DNA of 64,000 nt from Carnegiea gigantea. Lineage: Eukaryota > Streptophyta > Magnoliopsida > Caryophyllales > Cactaceae. Shown in pieces: positions 1-10,009 of this stretch. Location of the stretch: positions 303,501 through 367,500 of the forward strand of contig JAKOGI010000449.1 of the NCBI GenBank assembly GCA_029747015.1, written 5' to 3'. Position numbers and translations under genes: made by a program. The notes beneath the pieces were generated by a model, which did not search any database, was not told the DNA's origin, and saw only the letters and a program-made list of their open reading frames with translations. How positions within the stretch are numbered: the first letter of the stretch is position 1; each line of letters begins with the position of its first letter.

Positions 1-566
1 AAGGTATCTTTTGGTGACAAAAAGGGATATGCGAGGGAGAGAAGGAGAAGATAAGCATATGGCCTCGGCCTAAAGTGAACCGAGAGCTTAATATTAAACT
101 ATAGACATGCGAACTATGTACACCAATGGAATACAAGTTATTCCCGACCCAGAATATCCAAACGAGCTCGTACGAGCCAAGTCAAGCTGAACCCAGCTAG
201 GCTTGGGCTATGCTGGATAAGTATACGAGCCAAGTTGAACTTTGGTCAAACCGAGCTCAAGCTGATGTTTGACCAAGTCCTGCCTGAGAGCTCGCTGAGC
301 TGGCTCGGCACTTTTGCAGCCCCCCAGTTGCCACCTTAGCTTATGGATAAGTTTCTCCTGATGATATACCCGCTATACCGGGCATATCCAATAACAAATT
401 GTCGTAGGAGCTATAGAGCTACCTATACAATTACTGCACAAAACTATCTTAAGTTGTAAAGGCAAGTACATGCGGTGCCTTTTGAGGGGAAATAAGTTGT
501 AGTCCATGTTCTGTGCTACATGGTTAATACATAAAAAGGATGGTTCCAAGAGAATAGGTGTGACTT
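1..566. other. Intergenic, TE-like, no gene seen
   Basis: No open coding segment was recognised. Between about 150 and 320 the sequence is richer in G+C and repeats short AGCTC / GAGCCAAGT words, including ACGAGCCAAGT twice. This is the texture of non-coding transposon DNA in many plants. No terminal repeat or target duplication was found. Confidence 0.4.
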
Positions 567-652
567 GTGAATAATAGGACCAGTAATAAGTGCTACTATG
601 GTTTCTTACATAGGACTATGAAACGTCTGTTACCAACATATCATCTTAGAAT

Positions 653-877
653 TTGCGGACAGAAGTTAACGATTGCTTTTGTAATGAAATTAGAGTTCCT
701 CAAATCCCACGTCAACCTTATGTTAATAGCGATGTTGATCAAGAGAATTATATTGATAGTGTTTTGTATTGTGGGGATTCTCATTGCCTTAATCAAGTTC
801 AAATGAGGCCTACTCATTTTCTAAAATTGAGTGAAATGCTTGAAGGTAGCCTAGTTGTCAAACAACTCGATGATTGA
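653..877 (+). pseudogene. PIF/Harbinger transposase N-terminal remnant
   Basis: A 74-codon open piece. Residues about 30-70 read like the start of plant PIF/Harbinger DDE nucleases: a short segment ending in MRPTHFLKLSEML, corresponding to the family's 'RM..xxFxxLCxxL' helix, followed by a degraded 'L..T..MxVxEQ' area. It stops at 875-877, and no DDE catalytic core follows, so it is a fragment. The same strand carries a Myb/SANT-like remnant at 2540-3060. PIF/Harbinger elements normally encode both proteins, so the two may come from one decayed element. The match is short, and chance similarity cannot be excluded. Confidence 0.4.
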
Positions 878-2158
878 CATTTTCCCCTTCCATTATTGGG
901 GTGCAGTTAAGTTTGCGAGGATGGAATAGTAACAAGCACATTTTTAAGGATTAGGCTAGGAGTGGCTGCTGTTATGTGTTATGACTTGGTTTTCTGCTAG
1001 AAATAGTACCGGAACTAACCTTTAATCCCGTGCTATGCATGGACATTAAATATCTTTAGAGATCTTATAACTTATAATTTAAATGTTTAGAAATAATACT
1101 ATTAACTCATCAGTAATTTATTTACCTTTTCTATTCATATATAGAAGTAGTTAAAAAGACACTCTTTATTATGATGACTTTAAATCACATATTGTTTTAA
1201 TTTTTATTTTTAAATAAAGTCTTAATAAATGCTTAAGATGAAACATGTCACAACTATAGTGTTTGAACTCACTTATTTATATATACTAGTGTTAAACTCA
1301 TGCTTCGTATGGATTGGTATAGTTATTTACTATAACAGATTTCTATCTAATAAGATAATATATACGTAATAAATATATTATTGGATAAAAATTCTTATTG
1401 TCATTCATCAAAATAAATTAACTATTTTGATAAATAATATTCTAAGAGTCCAATATAATTTTAAGTCACCAATTGCGGCATACCAAGTTAATATAGCCAT
1501 TAATGTACCTTTGTCCATGAATTATGAAATACAACTTCTAGATTTCATCTTTGTCTTGCCCTATCACTCTCTGACTGTAGCTATACCACCCTTCCTCTTA
1601 AGAGAAAAAAAGTTATTATAATTAATTAAGGTCAATATAATAAAATTAATCCATACATAATAAGTTAAATGAAGAAGCCCTAGTGACAAATATCCATCAG
1701 TTACAAAAGTTTGATTCAAAGAAACTTAAAATATGATTAATTAGACATACTTTCCTATGAAAATATGAAAAGTATTAAAGTGTTAAGGAAACATGGAGTG
1801 TCAATAGCCATTTTATATATTCTTAATTAATATTAAGGCTACAACTAAAATCTGATTTTTTAATTAAGTTGGAGAACTAAAATATTTGTAAAATATATAT
1901 TAATGAAACTATAATAAAAAAATTTTACTTTAAATAATCATTTTTCAAAATGCTATTTGTAATATTGTTGATCTATGATTTTACGAATATACTTATAATA
2001 TTAAAATTACGAATATAACTTACGCAGGTTGTAAGAAGATACTAACACTTAATTTTTTTATAAAAAAAGAAGGAAAGATGAAACACAAAATTGAAAATCT
2101 AGTAACTTTCCCAATTAAAAGTGAAACTTATGAGTTGAATGCCTACATTTATTTGATC

Positions 2159-2160
<2 letters not shown>
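878..2160. other. AT-rich intergenic DNA
   Basis: No gene is supported; the 64-codon open frame at 1427-1621 has no recognisable motif. Two short imperfect hairpins of the CCxTGC...GCAxGG kind lie at about 1027-1041 and 1296-1312 (see the Helitron-like entry). Otherwise it is low-complexity A+T. Confidence 0.5.
1286..1312 (-). mobile_element. Helitron-like 3' terminus
   Basis: Read on the minus strand, an imperfect hairpin (CCATACGAAGCATGAG) is followed after about 8 bases by CTAG and then T. Plant Helitrons end in a short GC-rich hairpin, about 10 bases and CTRR, inserted before T, so this fits with some decay. A second, weaker hairpin with TTAG instead of CTAG lies at about 1015-1041, and another at about 7605-7638. 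The matching 5' end (TC...) was not located, so element length is unknown. Confidence 0.35.
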
Positions 2161-2216
<56 letters not shown>

Positions 2217-2222
2217 ATATAT
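2161..2222. repeat. (TA)n microsatellite
   Basis: About 60 bases of almost pure TA with one interruption near 2207. Confidence 0.95.
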
Positions 2223-2539
2223 GATTGGTGGGTATATATAAGTTTTTGTCATTTTGCGAAATGTTTTCCACAGAGTCACATCGATCTCAAAATCCTGAAA
2301 TAAGTGAATTTGTGAGGTTTGTTTTTGATCAACTAAGGCTTTTGAGTTGATTCTGGGCTACGCCTACGCTGTCCCACTTTTATTTGATTTAATCATAGCC
2401 CTATGTGTGCTAAGTTGTTCTGTCTTGGTGTGTACACAACTTGGCTTATAGCTCAGTTTTATTTGATGTAATCACAGCCCTATGTGCACTTTCAAATTGA
2501 ACTACCTTTTTCAAAATGAAATCCTATATTACTATTGCC
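2223..2539. other. Intergenic spacer before Myb/SANT remnant
   Basis: No coding signal. A phrase resembling 'gccctatgtg' occurs twice, at about 2398 and 2478, about 80 bases apart, suggesting a short old duplication. It ends in a splice-acceptor-like TTTAACAG at about 2553-2560, just before coding-like sequence resumes. Confidence 0.35.
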
Positions 2540-3060
2540 TAACATGTCTCCTTTAACAGGTCAATCCAACGCATGAAAAAATTTTGAATAAGAAAATTAA
2601 TATGTATGGCGAAATGCATGCAATTGTTGGAAAGGATGCGTCAAATCGTTTGATGATATAGCCCAAGCTCATGAGGATGTGATAAACAAACTTAGAAGAG
2701 AACGCTGATGATGATAGCGAGACCATAAAAAAAAAAAAAATAACAAGCAATTGACTTCAAGTGCACCATTAGAATCAAGAAGAAGGCGACGAGGAATCAC
2801 GAAAATGATTTAGATCTTCAAAGTATCTCCATCCAAATGGAATAAGTATCCATGGCTCTACAAAAGATATTTAAATCTAGGCTCAGCGTTGACCTTTTTT
2901 TTAAATGAAGAAGTGATAAAAACCAAAAGGTTTGAAGATGAGCTCTTGGGTAACGCTTTTGATCAGCTCATAGAGCATGAAAATCTAGTCAATGACTTTC
3001 TAGGAAATAGCAACAAACATAGAAGAATTTAGCTCCAAAAGTTCAAGGAGAACAATTGAA
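2540..3060 (+). pseudogene. Myb/SANT-like transposon protein remnant
   Basis: Split over frames, this stretch keeps the order of plant Myb/SANT-like proteins linked to PIF/Harbinger elements. First comes a segment like the 'E...IFGKDRATG' motif (here AIVGKDASNR, about 2618-2650). An acidic linker and a basic Lys stretch follow. At about 2935-3050 there is a C-terminal helix pattern: FEDEL..AFDQLIEHE followed by FLGNS..HRRI and then a stop. Several in-frame stops and shifts make it non-functional. Family knowledge: such proteins act with Harbinger transposases or remain as domesticated copies. The similarity is judged from motif spacing only. Confidence 0.45.
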
Positions 3061-4780
3061 TGACGTGATATTTCTCATCTCCCTCACCCTATGTCCTTTC
3101 TTTTTTTCTTTTTTTTTTCCTTTTCTTTGGGCAAGGAGGGCAAAGATATTATTATGACTTTATAAGGCCTCTTTGATGACTAAGATGGCTGATTGTCCAT
3201 TAGCCTATTAGTACTAAACAGTAGAAAACTATTGTCTTCAAAAATTTATTTTCATTCTATGAAACGTAAAAACTAAAGTGAAAATAAAATAATTTTCGAT
3301 TCTATCAAATAACAAAAAACGTAAGTGAAAAATCATTACTCTTGGGAAAATATTTTCATTAGAAAATAAAATTCTAGAAAATTTATTTTTCCACTTGACC
3401 CGATACTCCCACAAATTCTTTTAAGATGCCCTATCACTATGTCGTCCTTCTGGTCTCGAAACTACAGGACCCCATTTTTAATCTCCAAAATTTTGCTACT
3501 TATATTGGTGGATACACTGAAAAAATGATACTTCGTTATGTGTCCGGGACTCTGGTCCTTAAAAGTACCTTAGAAGTGCTAAGCGTTGACGCCTTTTGTC
3601 ATCCTTGCGGGGAGTTGTCTCCTTTTTCTTTTGTTTTTGGATTCTCTAGACCACCCTCTTGGTGTGTCCCCCCCTCCCCCAAAATATTTTTAGGTTCCCC
3701 ATGCCCCTACAACAATGACTGAAATCCAATCATTAATGTAGAACCAAAAGCTTTTAATTGTTAAAAATTAGAGTTAGAAAAGTCTAACCGACACGATAAC
3801 TCAACCTGAAGTTACTGAGAGTAATTCAAACCCGATGTGAACCGAACCGATTTCAACATAAAGTCAATATGATTTAACTGTTTAACTTGAATATATGTTA
3901 TTTATCAATTTTGAGCCAATATATGCTATTTTTAATGCCAACACGAATTGACCAGTTTATCAAATAGCTCAACCCGACCTGACCCGTTTTCTAGCTCTAT
4001 TAAAAATGAGAAAAATATGTAACTAGTTAACACTTTTCAGAAAAATTGGCTTAGAACCGTTCCAACTATAGACAATTTATGCATAATAATTTAACTTAAA
4101 AACTTTGCGCTCCATAAATCCAACTATGGACACATTTATGTATTTTACACCATGTTCATCATCATCAGGATATTTCATTAACATGCAGTTGGAGAATATC
4201 TGTAAAAATGGAAAACTAGGGAAAATTTTTTTAGACTCGGAAAGAAAAAAGAGAAAAGAGAAAGAAAAATTTGAGAAATTAAAAATTGCCTCAAGGATAA
4301 CAAATTTGATAAATAGATCAATAAACATTCATTTAAAATGCTCTAAAGCTAAGTGAAATGGGGAAAATATCAAAATAAAAGAAATTATTATTTTGAAGTT
4401 AGACATATCTAAAAGAAATAGAAAATCATAGGTACAATACAACAACAAAAACAGCTTCTAGTTTTAAAAAAAAATAAAAGAGAAGAAATACATTAAACAA
4501 AAATTTGAAATTCTTGAAAGTAACGAGGAAAAATGGAAAAAGCAATATATAAAAAATTGTAAATTAGCAAACTTTTTCACGGGAAAACATAAGAGTCGGC
4601 AGCCTAAAAAATGATTTGATTTCTAATAGCAAATTTAAGATATGTGCTTTTTAAAAATTTTTCGAATTAAATTAAAAGTTGAATTTTTATTTAATATTAA
4701 ATTTTCTGTTAGTTTTCGTTAAACCTTAACTGTTTTCTCTCTTTGTTTATAGAGAAAGTGAATTCAAATAATGCAAATAT
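3061..4780. other. AT-rich intergenic DNA, old TE debris
   Basis: No gene is recognised. The open frames at 3426-3722 and 4105-4356 have no motif and biased composition. A stretch at about 3790-3990 with repeated AACCCGA / ACCCGACC phrases resembles non-coding TE sequence seen widely in plants. A C-rich patch lies at about 3668-3680. Confidence 0.4.
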
Positions 4781-5015
4781 TGGGTAATTAGGTCAGTAAT
4801 AATTTGAGCTTATGTAAAATCCTCCGATACCCCGCACATTGGGCCTAGTTATTTTTAATAATCTATACTAAAAAAAAATTAGCCACAACAATAAGTTGAA
4901 ATCGGCACACAGCTAGCAATTTTTTAAGTATAAATCATTGAAGATGACTAGGCCCAAAGTTCGGTGTATTGAAGAGTTTTTCACAAGCTCGGACTATTAC
5001 TAACCTAATCACCCA
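4781..5015. mobile_element. MITE, about 235 bp, long TIRs
   Basis: The two ends form an imperfect terminal inverted repeat of about 70 bases. The left end starts TGGGTAATTAGGTCAGTAAT, and the reverse complement of the right end starts TGGGTGATTAGGTTAGTAAT. Similarity continues inward to TTGGGCCTAGT on both arms. There is no coding capacity. The arms occupy more than half of the element, so its transcript would fold into a hairpin. The target duplication is not clear. Confidence 0.75.
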
Positions 5016-5607
5016 AAGTTCAGATTATTAGAATCCAATTAACTTTTTATAGTTTATATATATTTTCTCCAACAAAGTTTGTCACAATATCTTGGTGATG
5101 CTGAGCATTGGTGTAAAATCCACAAATAGGTCAATAGGTGGGTATATGGAGCGCAAAGTAGTTAATTTATATTATTTTGCACCTATTGCACACATTAATG
5201 TCTATGGTTTGAACTACTAACAGGAGATTTATAAGCTTACAAAACAATTCCAAAATTTAAATATCACCAAAGAGACATTATAAGATAAATGATTAAGAAT
5301 AACAAATTTTTTTAATTACGCACCGAGAACAAGAGATAGAATTTTAGTTCAACACAACAATAAATACTAAAAGTTTAAAATTAATGAATATGTAACGGTG
5401 ATATAGTGGAATTTGGGTAACATGTATAATTATGTAATCAAAAATGCATAATACACTTGAAGAGTAAGGGAGCGCCCCCCCCCCCCCCCAAAAAAAATGA
5501 CTTTCACGTTTTCCCTTAGGTATTTTTCATAAAAAATAATTGTCCTATTTAGACCATCTTAACCTCTAGAAAATTAATTAAAAATTAAAAATGTGACAAA
5601 AAATAAA
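5016..5607. other. AT-rich spacer with a poly-C/poly-A run
   Basis: No coding signal. The only distinctive feature is a run of 15 C followed by 8 A at 5475-5497. Confidence 0.5.
5475..5497. repeat. C15A8 homopolymer tract
   Basis: Fifteen consecutive C followed by eight A. This is an unusual mononucleotide run in otherwise AT-rich DNA and a likely site of length error in assembly. Confidence 0.95.
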
Positions 5608-5891
5608 GGAAAAATTGACCCCAATAATCTGAACTATCGGGAGTATCAATGCAAATAATCTGACCTGAAAAAATTACAATGAACAGTCTAACCTTTGACC
5701 TTATTTTTTATAAATAATTTAATGTGAGAAAATTCATATCAGATCACAACCAAGTCAAGTTTATCCAAACTCTTTGCTAATATAGTTACAAAAAATAGGG
5801 CCAAATGTCATATTATTCGCTGTAATTTTCTAAGATCAAATTATTCGTGTCGACACCTGCAATAGTTCAGATTATCGATGACAATTTCCCC
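5608..5891. mobile_element. MITE, about 284 bp
   Basis: Ends are inverted repeats that align without gaps over about 30 bases. The left end runs GGAAAAATTGACC...AATAATCTGAACTAT. The reverse complement of the right end runs GGGGAAATTGTCA...GATAATCTGAACTAT. There is no open frame. It sits directly downstream of the candidate host gene's second exon on the minus strand, so it may lie in an intron of that gene. Confidence 0.7.
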
Positions 5892-6131
5892 AAAGATAAA
5901 TGTAACATGACAATCAGTTTTTAAACGCATATGCCCCCAAAACTTTGCAATGTAAAGGTTGTCACAGAACCATTCAATCTATAATGCGTGCAAATACTAA
6001 CATACGACGTGTTTACATGCGCATATATGCAGATCTTGCACTGGGCAACATCTATTAACAAGAGAGAAAAACTAAAAGCATAAACATATACATACAGTCT
6101 CAAAGTTTGAAGTTGAACAAGAGGTGATTAC

Positions 6132-6483
6132 CAGAAGCACTTGTGGATGGAGCTTCTCGCTTGATTCAGCCATGGATTTGCCTACAGCAACCGCAGCAGC
6201 AGCAGCAGATCCTGGGTCTCGTTGGAAAGGCCCTCTCCCCAGTGTCAGTACTTCGCCTAATTAACCAAATCAAACAAAAAGTCGGAAAAAAGATTCAATT
6301 TTTGTCTCATAAACAGCACTATAATTGGTTAAAACCCATTAGGGTTTTACTTTTTAGGGTTTTCAATCCAGATCTCAAGTCATTTAAATTGAAAAAGAAC
6401 ATTAAAAGCAGAAAAATCAAACACTAACGTGGTTGGGAGGATGAATTTCCTGGGCTGTTTTCTTCTGGAGCCATGGCTTCCAT
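6132..6483 (-). CDS. Candidate host gene, first two coding exons
   Basis: Two exons join cleanly on the minus strand. Exon 1 runs 6483-6429 (ATG, then Glu/Ser-rich MEAMAPEENSPGNSSSQP) with donor GTTAGT. Exon 2 runs 6256-6132 after acceptor TTAATTAG and ends at donor GTAATC. Their combined 180 bases give 60 open codons, including a run of five Ala and then VAVGKSMAESSEKLHPQVLL. Just upstream, the leader contains an 18-unit CT repeat, and intron 1 contains two telo-box motifs. I do not recognise the protein. No later exon was found to the left, where two MITEs lie, so the gene is either partial, has long introns, or runs off the window. An upstream out-of-frame ATG at 6491 could act as a uORF. 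A plus-strand short ORF over the same bases is the alternative, but it lacks splice support. Confidence 0.45.
6339..6363 (-). promoter_or_regulatory. Two telo-boxes in intron 1
   Basis: AAACCCTAA-type motifs (minus strand) occur twice, at 6339-6347 and 6354-6363, inside the first intron of the candidate gene. Telo-boxes near transcription starts are typical of plant housekeeping and translation-related genes, which supports a real promoter here. Confidence 0.5.
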
Positions 6484-6489
6484 GAGTGC

Positions 6490-6491
<2 letters not shown>

Positions 6492-6527
<36 letters not shown>
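6492..6527 (-). repeat. (CT)18 in 5' leader
   Basis: GA repeat on the plus strand, CT on the coding strand, immediately upstream of the candidate ATG. CT/GA tracts in 5' leaders are common plant core-promoter elements. A TATA-like CCATATACAC on the minus strand at about 6638-6647 lies about 110-150 bases upstream. Confidence 0.85.
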
Positions 6528-6532
<5 letters not shown>

Positions 6533-7127
6533 GAGAGAGAATTTGAGTAGGTGGGAAATTGTATAGCAGCTGATTTTCTTTGCTAAAAGACGAGGACGAG
6601 GGTTTAATGAGAGGGAAAGATAGGACAGGAAAAAGAGTGTATATGGAAAAGGGTTATAACGTAAAAGATGCTCCAAATATTTGAACATCAATGAGCCAAA
6701 GGCAAAGGGGGTAAACAGAAGTCGGCTTCCCATGCAAAAGCTGTGAGTCCTTTTCATTGCATCCTTTCGTGTTTCTCTCTGGGGCGGGTTTCTTTCAAAT
6801 CATTTGGGATTTCCCATTTTAAGCTTTTGTACTTTGACCCGTTTATTATATTCATTAGTCTGTTTTCCTTCACCATTAGTTTGAATTGAATGGTAGGGTG
6901 AGCACAAACTTTTTGTCCGCATTTAGATTTAGAGACAACGTATTGTTCTGAGTGTTAGTTTCGCTGATAAAATCTCTAAAAGCTGTAGTTATATATTTGG
7001 GTTCGAATTTAAAGGTTGTAGCCACATATCTGAGTGCAAATCTCATGTATATTGGTATTTGCACCTCCTTTTAAATTAAAAAAAGATATAAAAGGTTTTT
7101 TATTTATATTTTTTCAGTCTAATTTGA
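6528..7127 (-). other. Presumed promoter side of candidate gene
   Basis: No coding signal. It would be the promoter of the minus-strand gene starting at 6483. It is richer in mixed sequence than the DNA to its right, with a CTCTCTGG/GGCGGG patch around 6775-6790 and no TE terminus recognised before the MITE at 7128. Confidence 0.35.
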
Positions 7128-7591
7128 GGGTGTGTTTGGTAGGGTTGAAAATTATTTTCCTAAAAAACCATTTTTCATGTAAAATAATTTTTAACTCATA
7201 TTTTCAGTTGTTTGGTAAAAGAAAAAATAAAGTTTTTGAAAAATGAATTCGATTAGCGAAAAATGAATAAAAAAGCTAAAAAGAGGCACAGGATGATATA
7301 GTTTCACCAATCTTTAATACGCTGTCTTAATCTTCGAACTATATGTCACTGCCTTCATCTTCAAATCATATGTTGAGGAAATAGACATGGAAGAGAGATA
7401 AAATGTGAAACCATGTGAGAGACAAAGAAACATAAAATCAACTTACGTTCTATTCAAAGTGAAAATATTTTCCCTAAAATAGTGAAAATATTTTCCTTCA
7501 TTCTAGGAAAAATAATTTTTCCCTGAAAATAAATTTACCATCCTTATTTTAGTAGACACCGTAAAATAAGTCACCCCTACCAAATGCACCC
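7128..7591. mobile_element. MITE, about 464 bp, hAT-like ends
   Basis: The left end reads GGGTGTGTTTGGTAGGGTTG, and the reverse complement of the right end reads GGGTGCATTTGGTAGGGGTG. The arms continue as TATTTT-rich inverted sequence. GGTGTTTGGT-type ends are common in plant hAT-like and related MITEs. There is no open frame, and no clean target duplication is visible. Confidence 0.7.
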
Positions 7592-8894
7592 TAAATGACA
7601 AGCTAATATTTTTATACCTGTGCGATACACGAGTAATCGTACAAATTTTTTAATTATATTAATTTTTTACAAAAATTACAATAAGTTATTAAGGAACAAC
7701 ATCGTGCACAACTTTTTTGATTTTTTGTAAAATAATTAGTAACTTTTTAAAGCTAAAGCAATTATACATTAAGGGATGTAAATTATGAGAAACTATCTAT
7801 TAAATATTTTTTAATGTATTAAAATATATTGTAGTTAACTTAACAAATGTTTCTAGTAACAATTGTAACATTGTAACTTCTTTGTAATAATTTGAAAATT
7901 ATGGTAGTTGAAAATTTTATTTAATTTTGATAAAAAAATTAATGACATAATTAGCTTGTAATACTCAATATTTTTTGATGAAAATTAAGTACAAAATATT
8001 GATGAGGATCACAGTATTGATGACATTTTTATAACAGCCACATATGTGTTTTTAACTGAATAAGGCCAATCATAGTAAAACAAAATTAGATATAGAATTA
8101 AATAATCTATTTTACCTTTAACGGCCATAAATGTAAAAAGTTATTTATGCTAAAAGGAAGGTAATCTTACCACCAAAAAATTGTTAATACTCGCTTGTAT
8201 TCTAATACCCTAAAAATTTGAAGCAGTCTGAGTCTTTTTAGATCACAATAACAATATGTGTTAAATGTACAATAATCTTACCTATGTTAACCATTAATAC
8301 TGTGTGATTTCTTATACTTTGAAAATTAAAAGTAATTTGGTATCTTTTGGTGCTAATGTATTAAATGTACCAATTATTATCTTATATATATAATTCATAA
8401 TTATGATTGTTTCGTATCTAATATCTCTAAATTCTATATTTATATTTATATTTATATTTATGTTCACATACATAGGAAAAAATAAAAATAATGAAAATTT
8501 AATATCTTTTGTTATTTCTTGGTAATAATAATTCCATCCTCATAATAAATAAGGTTACTATGTGTATGTGACTGTACATATTTATAATATTCCATATTGA
8601 TTGCCAAAATTTTAAAATATCATGTATAAAAGTATTGAAAGATAGTTTCTTTTTTAATCACCAAAGAAGGGAGATTATATTAGATAAGCATTCTCCATTA
8701 AAGTTCACATGTTCTTGGTAATCAAATCGTTAAAATATCTTTTTTTTGGGGTGTGAATTTAGAATATCCAGATACTGATCCAAATATAAGCTCATGTGAT
8801 GATCATATGGCTAACAATGGGCAATAGCATGAACAATCATATTACCCCTCTTTATGTGGTTCCAAAAAATGAAATCGAAAGACAAAATAAATTG
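7592..8894. other. AT-rich intergenic DNA
   Basis: No gene is seen. It contains a Helitron-like hairpin (CTCGTGTATCGCACAGG on the minus strand, about 7620-7636) followed by ATATTAG, and a short (TATATT)n run at about 8434-8461. Confidence 0.45.
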
Positions 8895-9305
8895 TAAGGT
8901 TCTATTTTAGCATTAGAAAATTTGGTAGAAAGAAAAAAATTTGGGAAAGTATTTTTTTCTTTTGGTTGCTTTAGAGAAAATTACAAAGAAAAAAAATGGA
9001 GAAAAATTAGGTGAAAAAATTGTTAGAAATGAGTGATAAAATTTTCCTCATAAAATTGTAAGGAAAGTTTGAGAAAAGTTCTCAAAAGAATTCCTAACCT
9101 CCTCAAACTTTATACTATTTAGATAACATTAGCATGATTCAAATAATTCATCAACAATCAAATTTTTCATCCAAATTCTTGTACTTTTTTCTCAATTCAA
9201 ATAAGAGAAAAAAAATTCTTTTTCTCCCTACTTTTTTTTTTCCTTCACATTTTTTTCTTCAACTTTTTTTTCCACCAAAATTTCTAAGGACCAAATAGAG
9301 CCTTA
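8895..9305. mobile_element. MITE, about 411 bp
   Basis: The left arm starts TAAGGTTCTATTTTAGCATT, and the reverse complement of the right arm starts TAAGGCTCTATTTGGTCCTT. Both continue with TTAGAAA and TTTGGT(A/G)GAAA. The A/T-rich middle has no open frame. It ends directly where the caulimovirid remnant begins, so it may have inserted into the viral copy and separated it from its 5' half. Confidence 0.75.
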
Positions 9306-9314
9306 TTAAGAAGT

Positions 9315-9970
9315 ATGAGTACAAGGTCAGATCGGGGGGAAGGATCTTCATCCGCTAAAGAAGAACTTAAAGAAAATGATACAGTTAGCATGACCAGTGA
9401 AATGAGTAGAATGAGTTTTGAGGTTACAAGACCCAGTCTAGATCGATTAACAAGTTTAGATAGAAAGGTCATTGGGTACAAAACAAGAACTGTCAGTGAA
9501 ACAATTTATGAGGCTGAATTATCAAAAATATGACTATGGAAATATGCTATGAGGCTACCAATACAAACCCTAATAGCATCTATATCCCAATAAAGATATG
9601 TTTAGAGGGATATAATAAATATGAGCTATGTGCCTACATAGATAGCAGTTGTTCTGTATGCTTTCGAAAAAGATCATTATTCCTTGAGTTTATGTGGAAA
9701 AGAGCTAAAAATCCATTATAAGTAAGGATAGTTGATAATAGTGTTATGAGCCACAATGAAGTCATAGAAGGGCTATCCATAGAATTAGGAGGAGTCCAAT
9801 GCATAATACCAGTTTTATGGGCTACTAATCAACCTTCTCATGATATGATTATTGGAAATAATTTTCAAAGATTATATTCTCCATGCACTCAGACCATAAA
9901 TCAAATAATATTCACAATTAATGGTCACTCAGTTCCTATTGAAAAATTAACTAAGGCGTACACTCATTAA
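9315..9970 (+). pseudogene. Endogenous caulimovirid aspartic protease region
   Basis: This is the first recognisable part of an integrated pararetrovirus polyprotein. A Ser/Thr-rich spacer (9315-9480) leads into a retropepsin-like domain at about 9560-9960. It shows a YIDSSC active-site segment where the family has D-T/S-G (the Gly is replaced by Ser), and the downstream DMIIGNNF segment typical of Caulimoviridae proteases. The frame is broken by at least two stops (about 9531 and 9719), so it cannot yield an active enzyme. Movement and coat protein regions expected upstream are absent; a MITE abuts the left edge. It continues into the polymerase region at 10010. Confidence 0.85.
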
Positions 9971-10009
9971 AAAATTGAATTCACATGCAACCAGCGTGGT
10001 GAGAAGATA

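Noticed and set aside
6380..6757. 125-codon minus-strand ORF with long Ser-Leu repeats
   Set aside because: The repeat is a translation of the CT microsatellite. The splice-supported frame over the same DNA is different.
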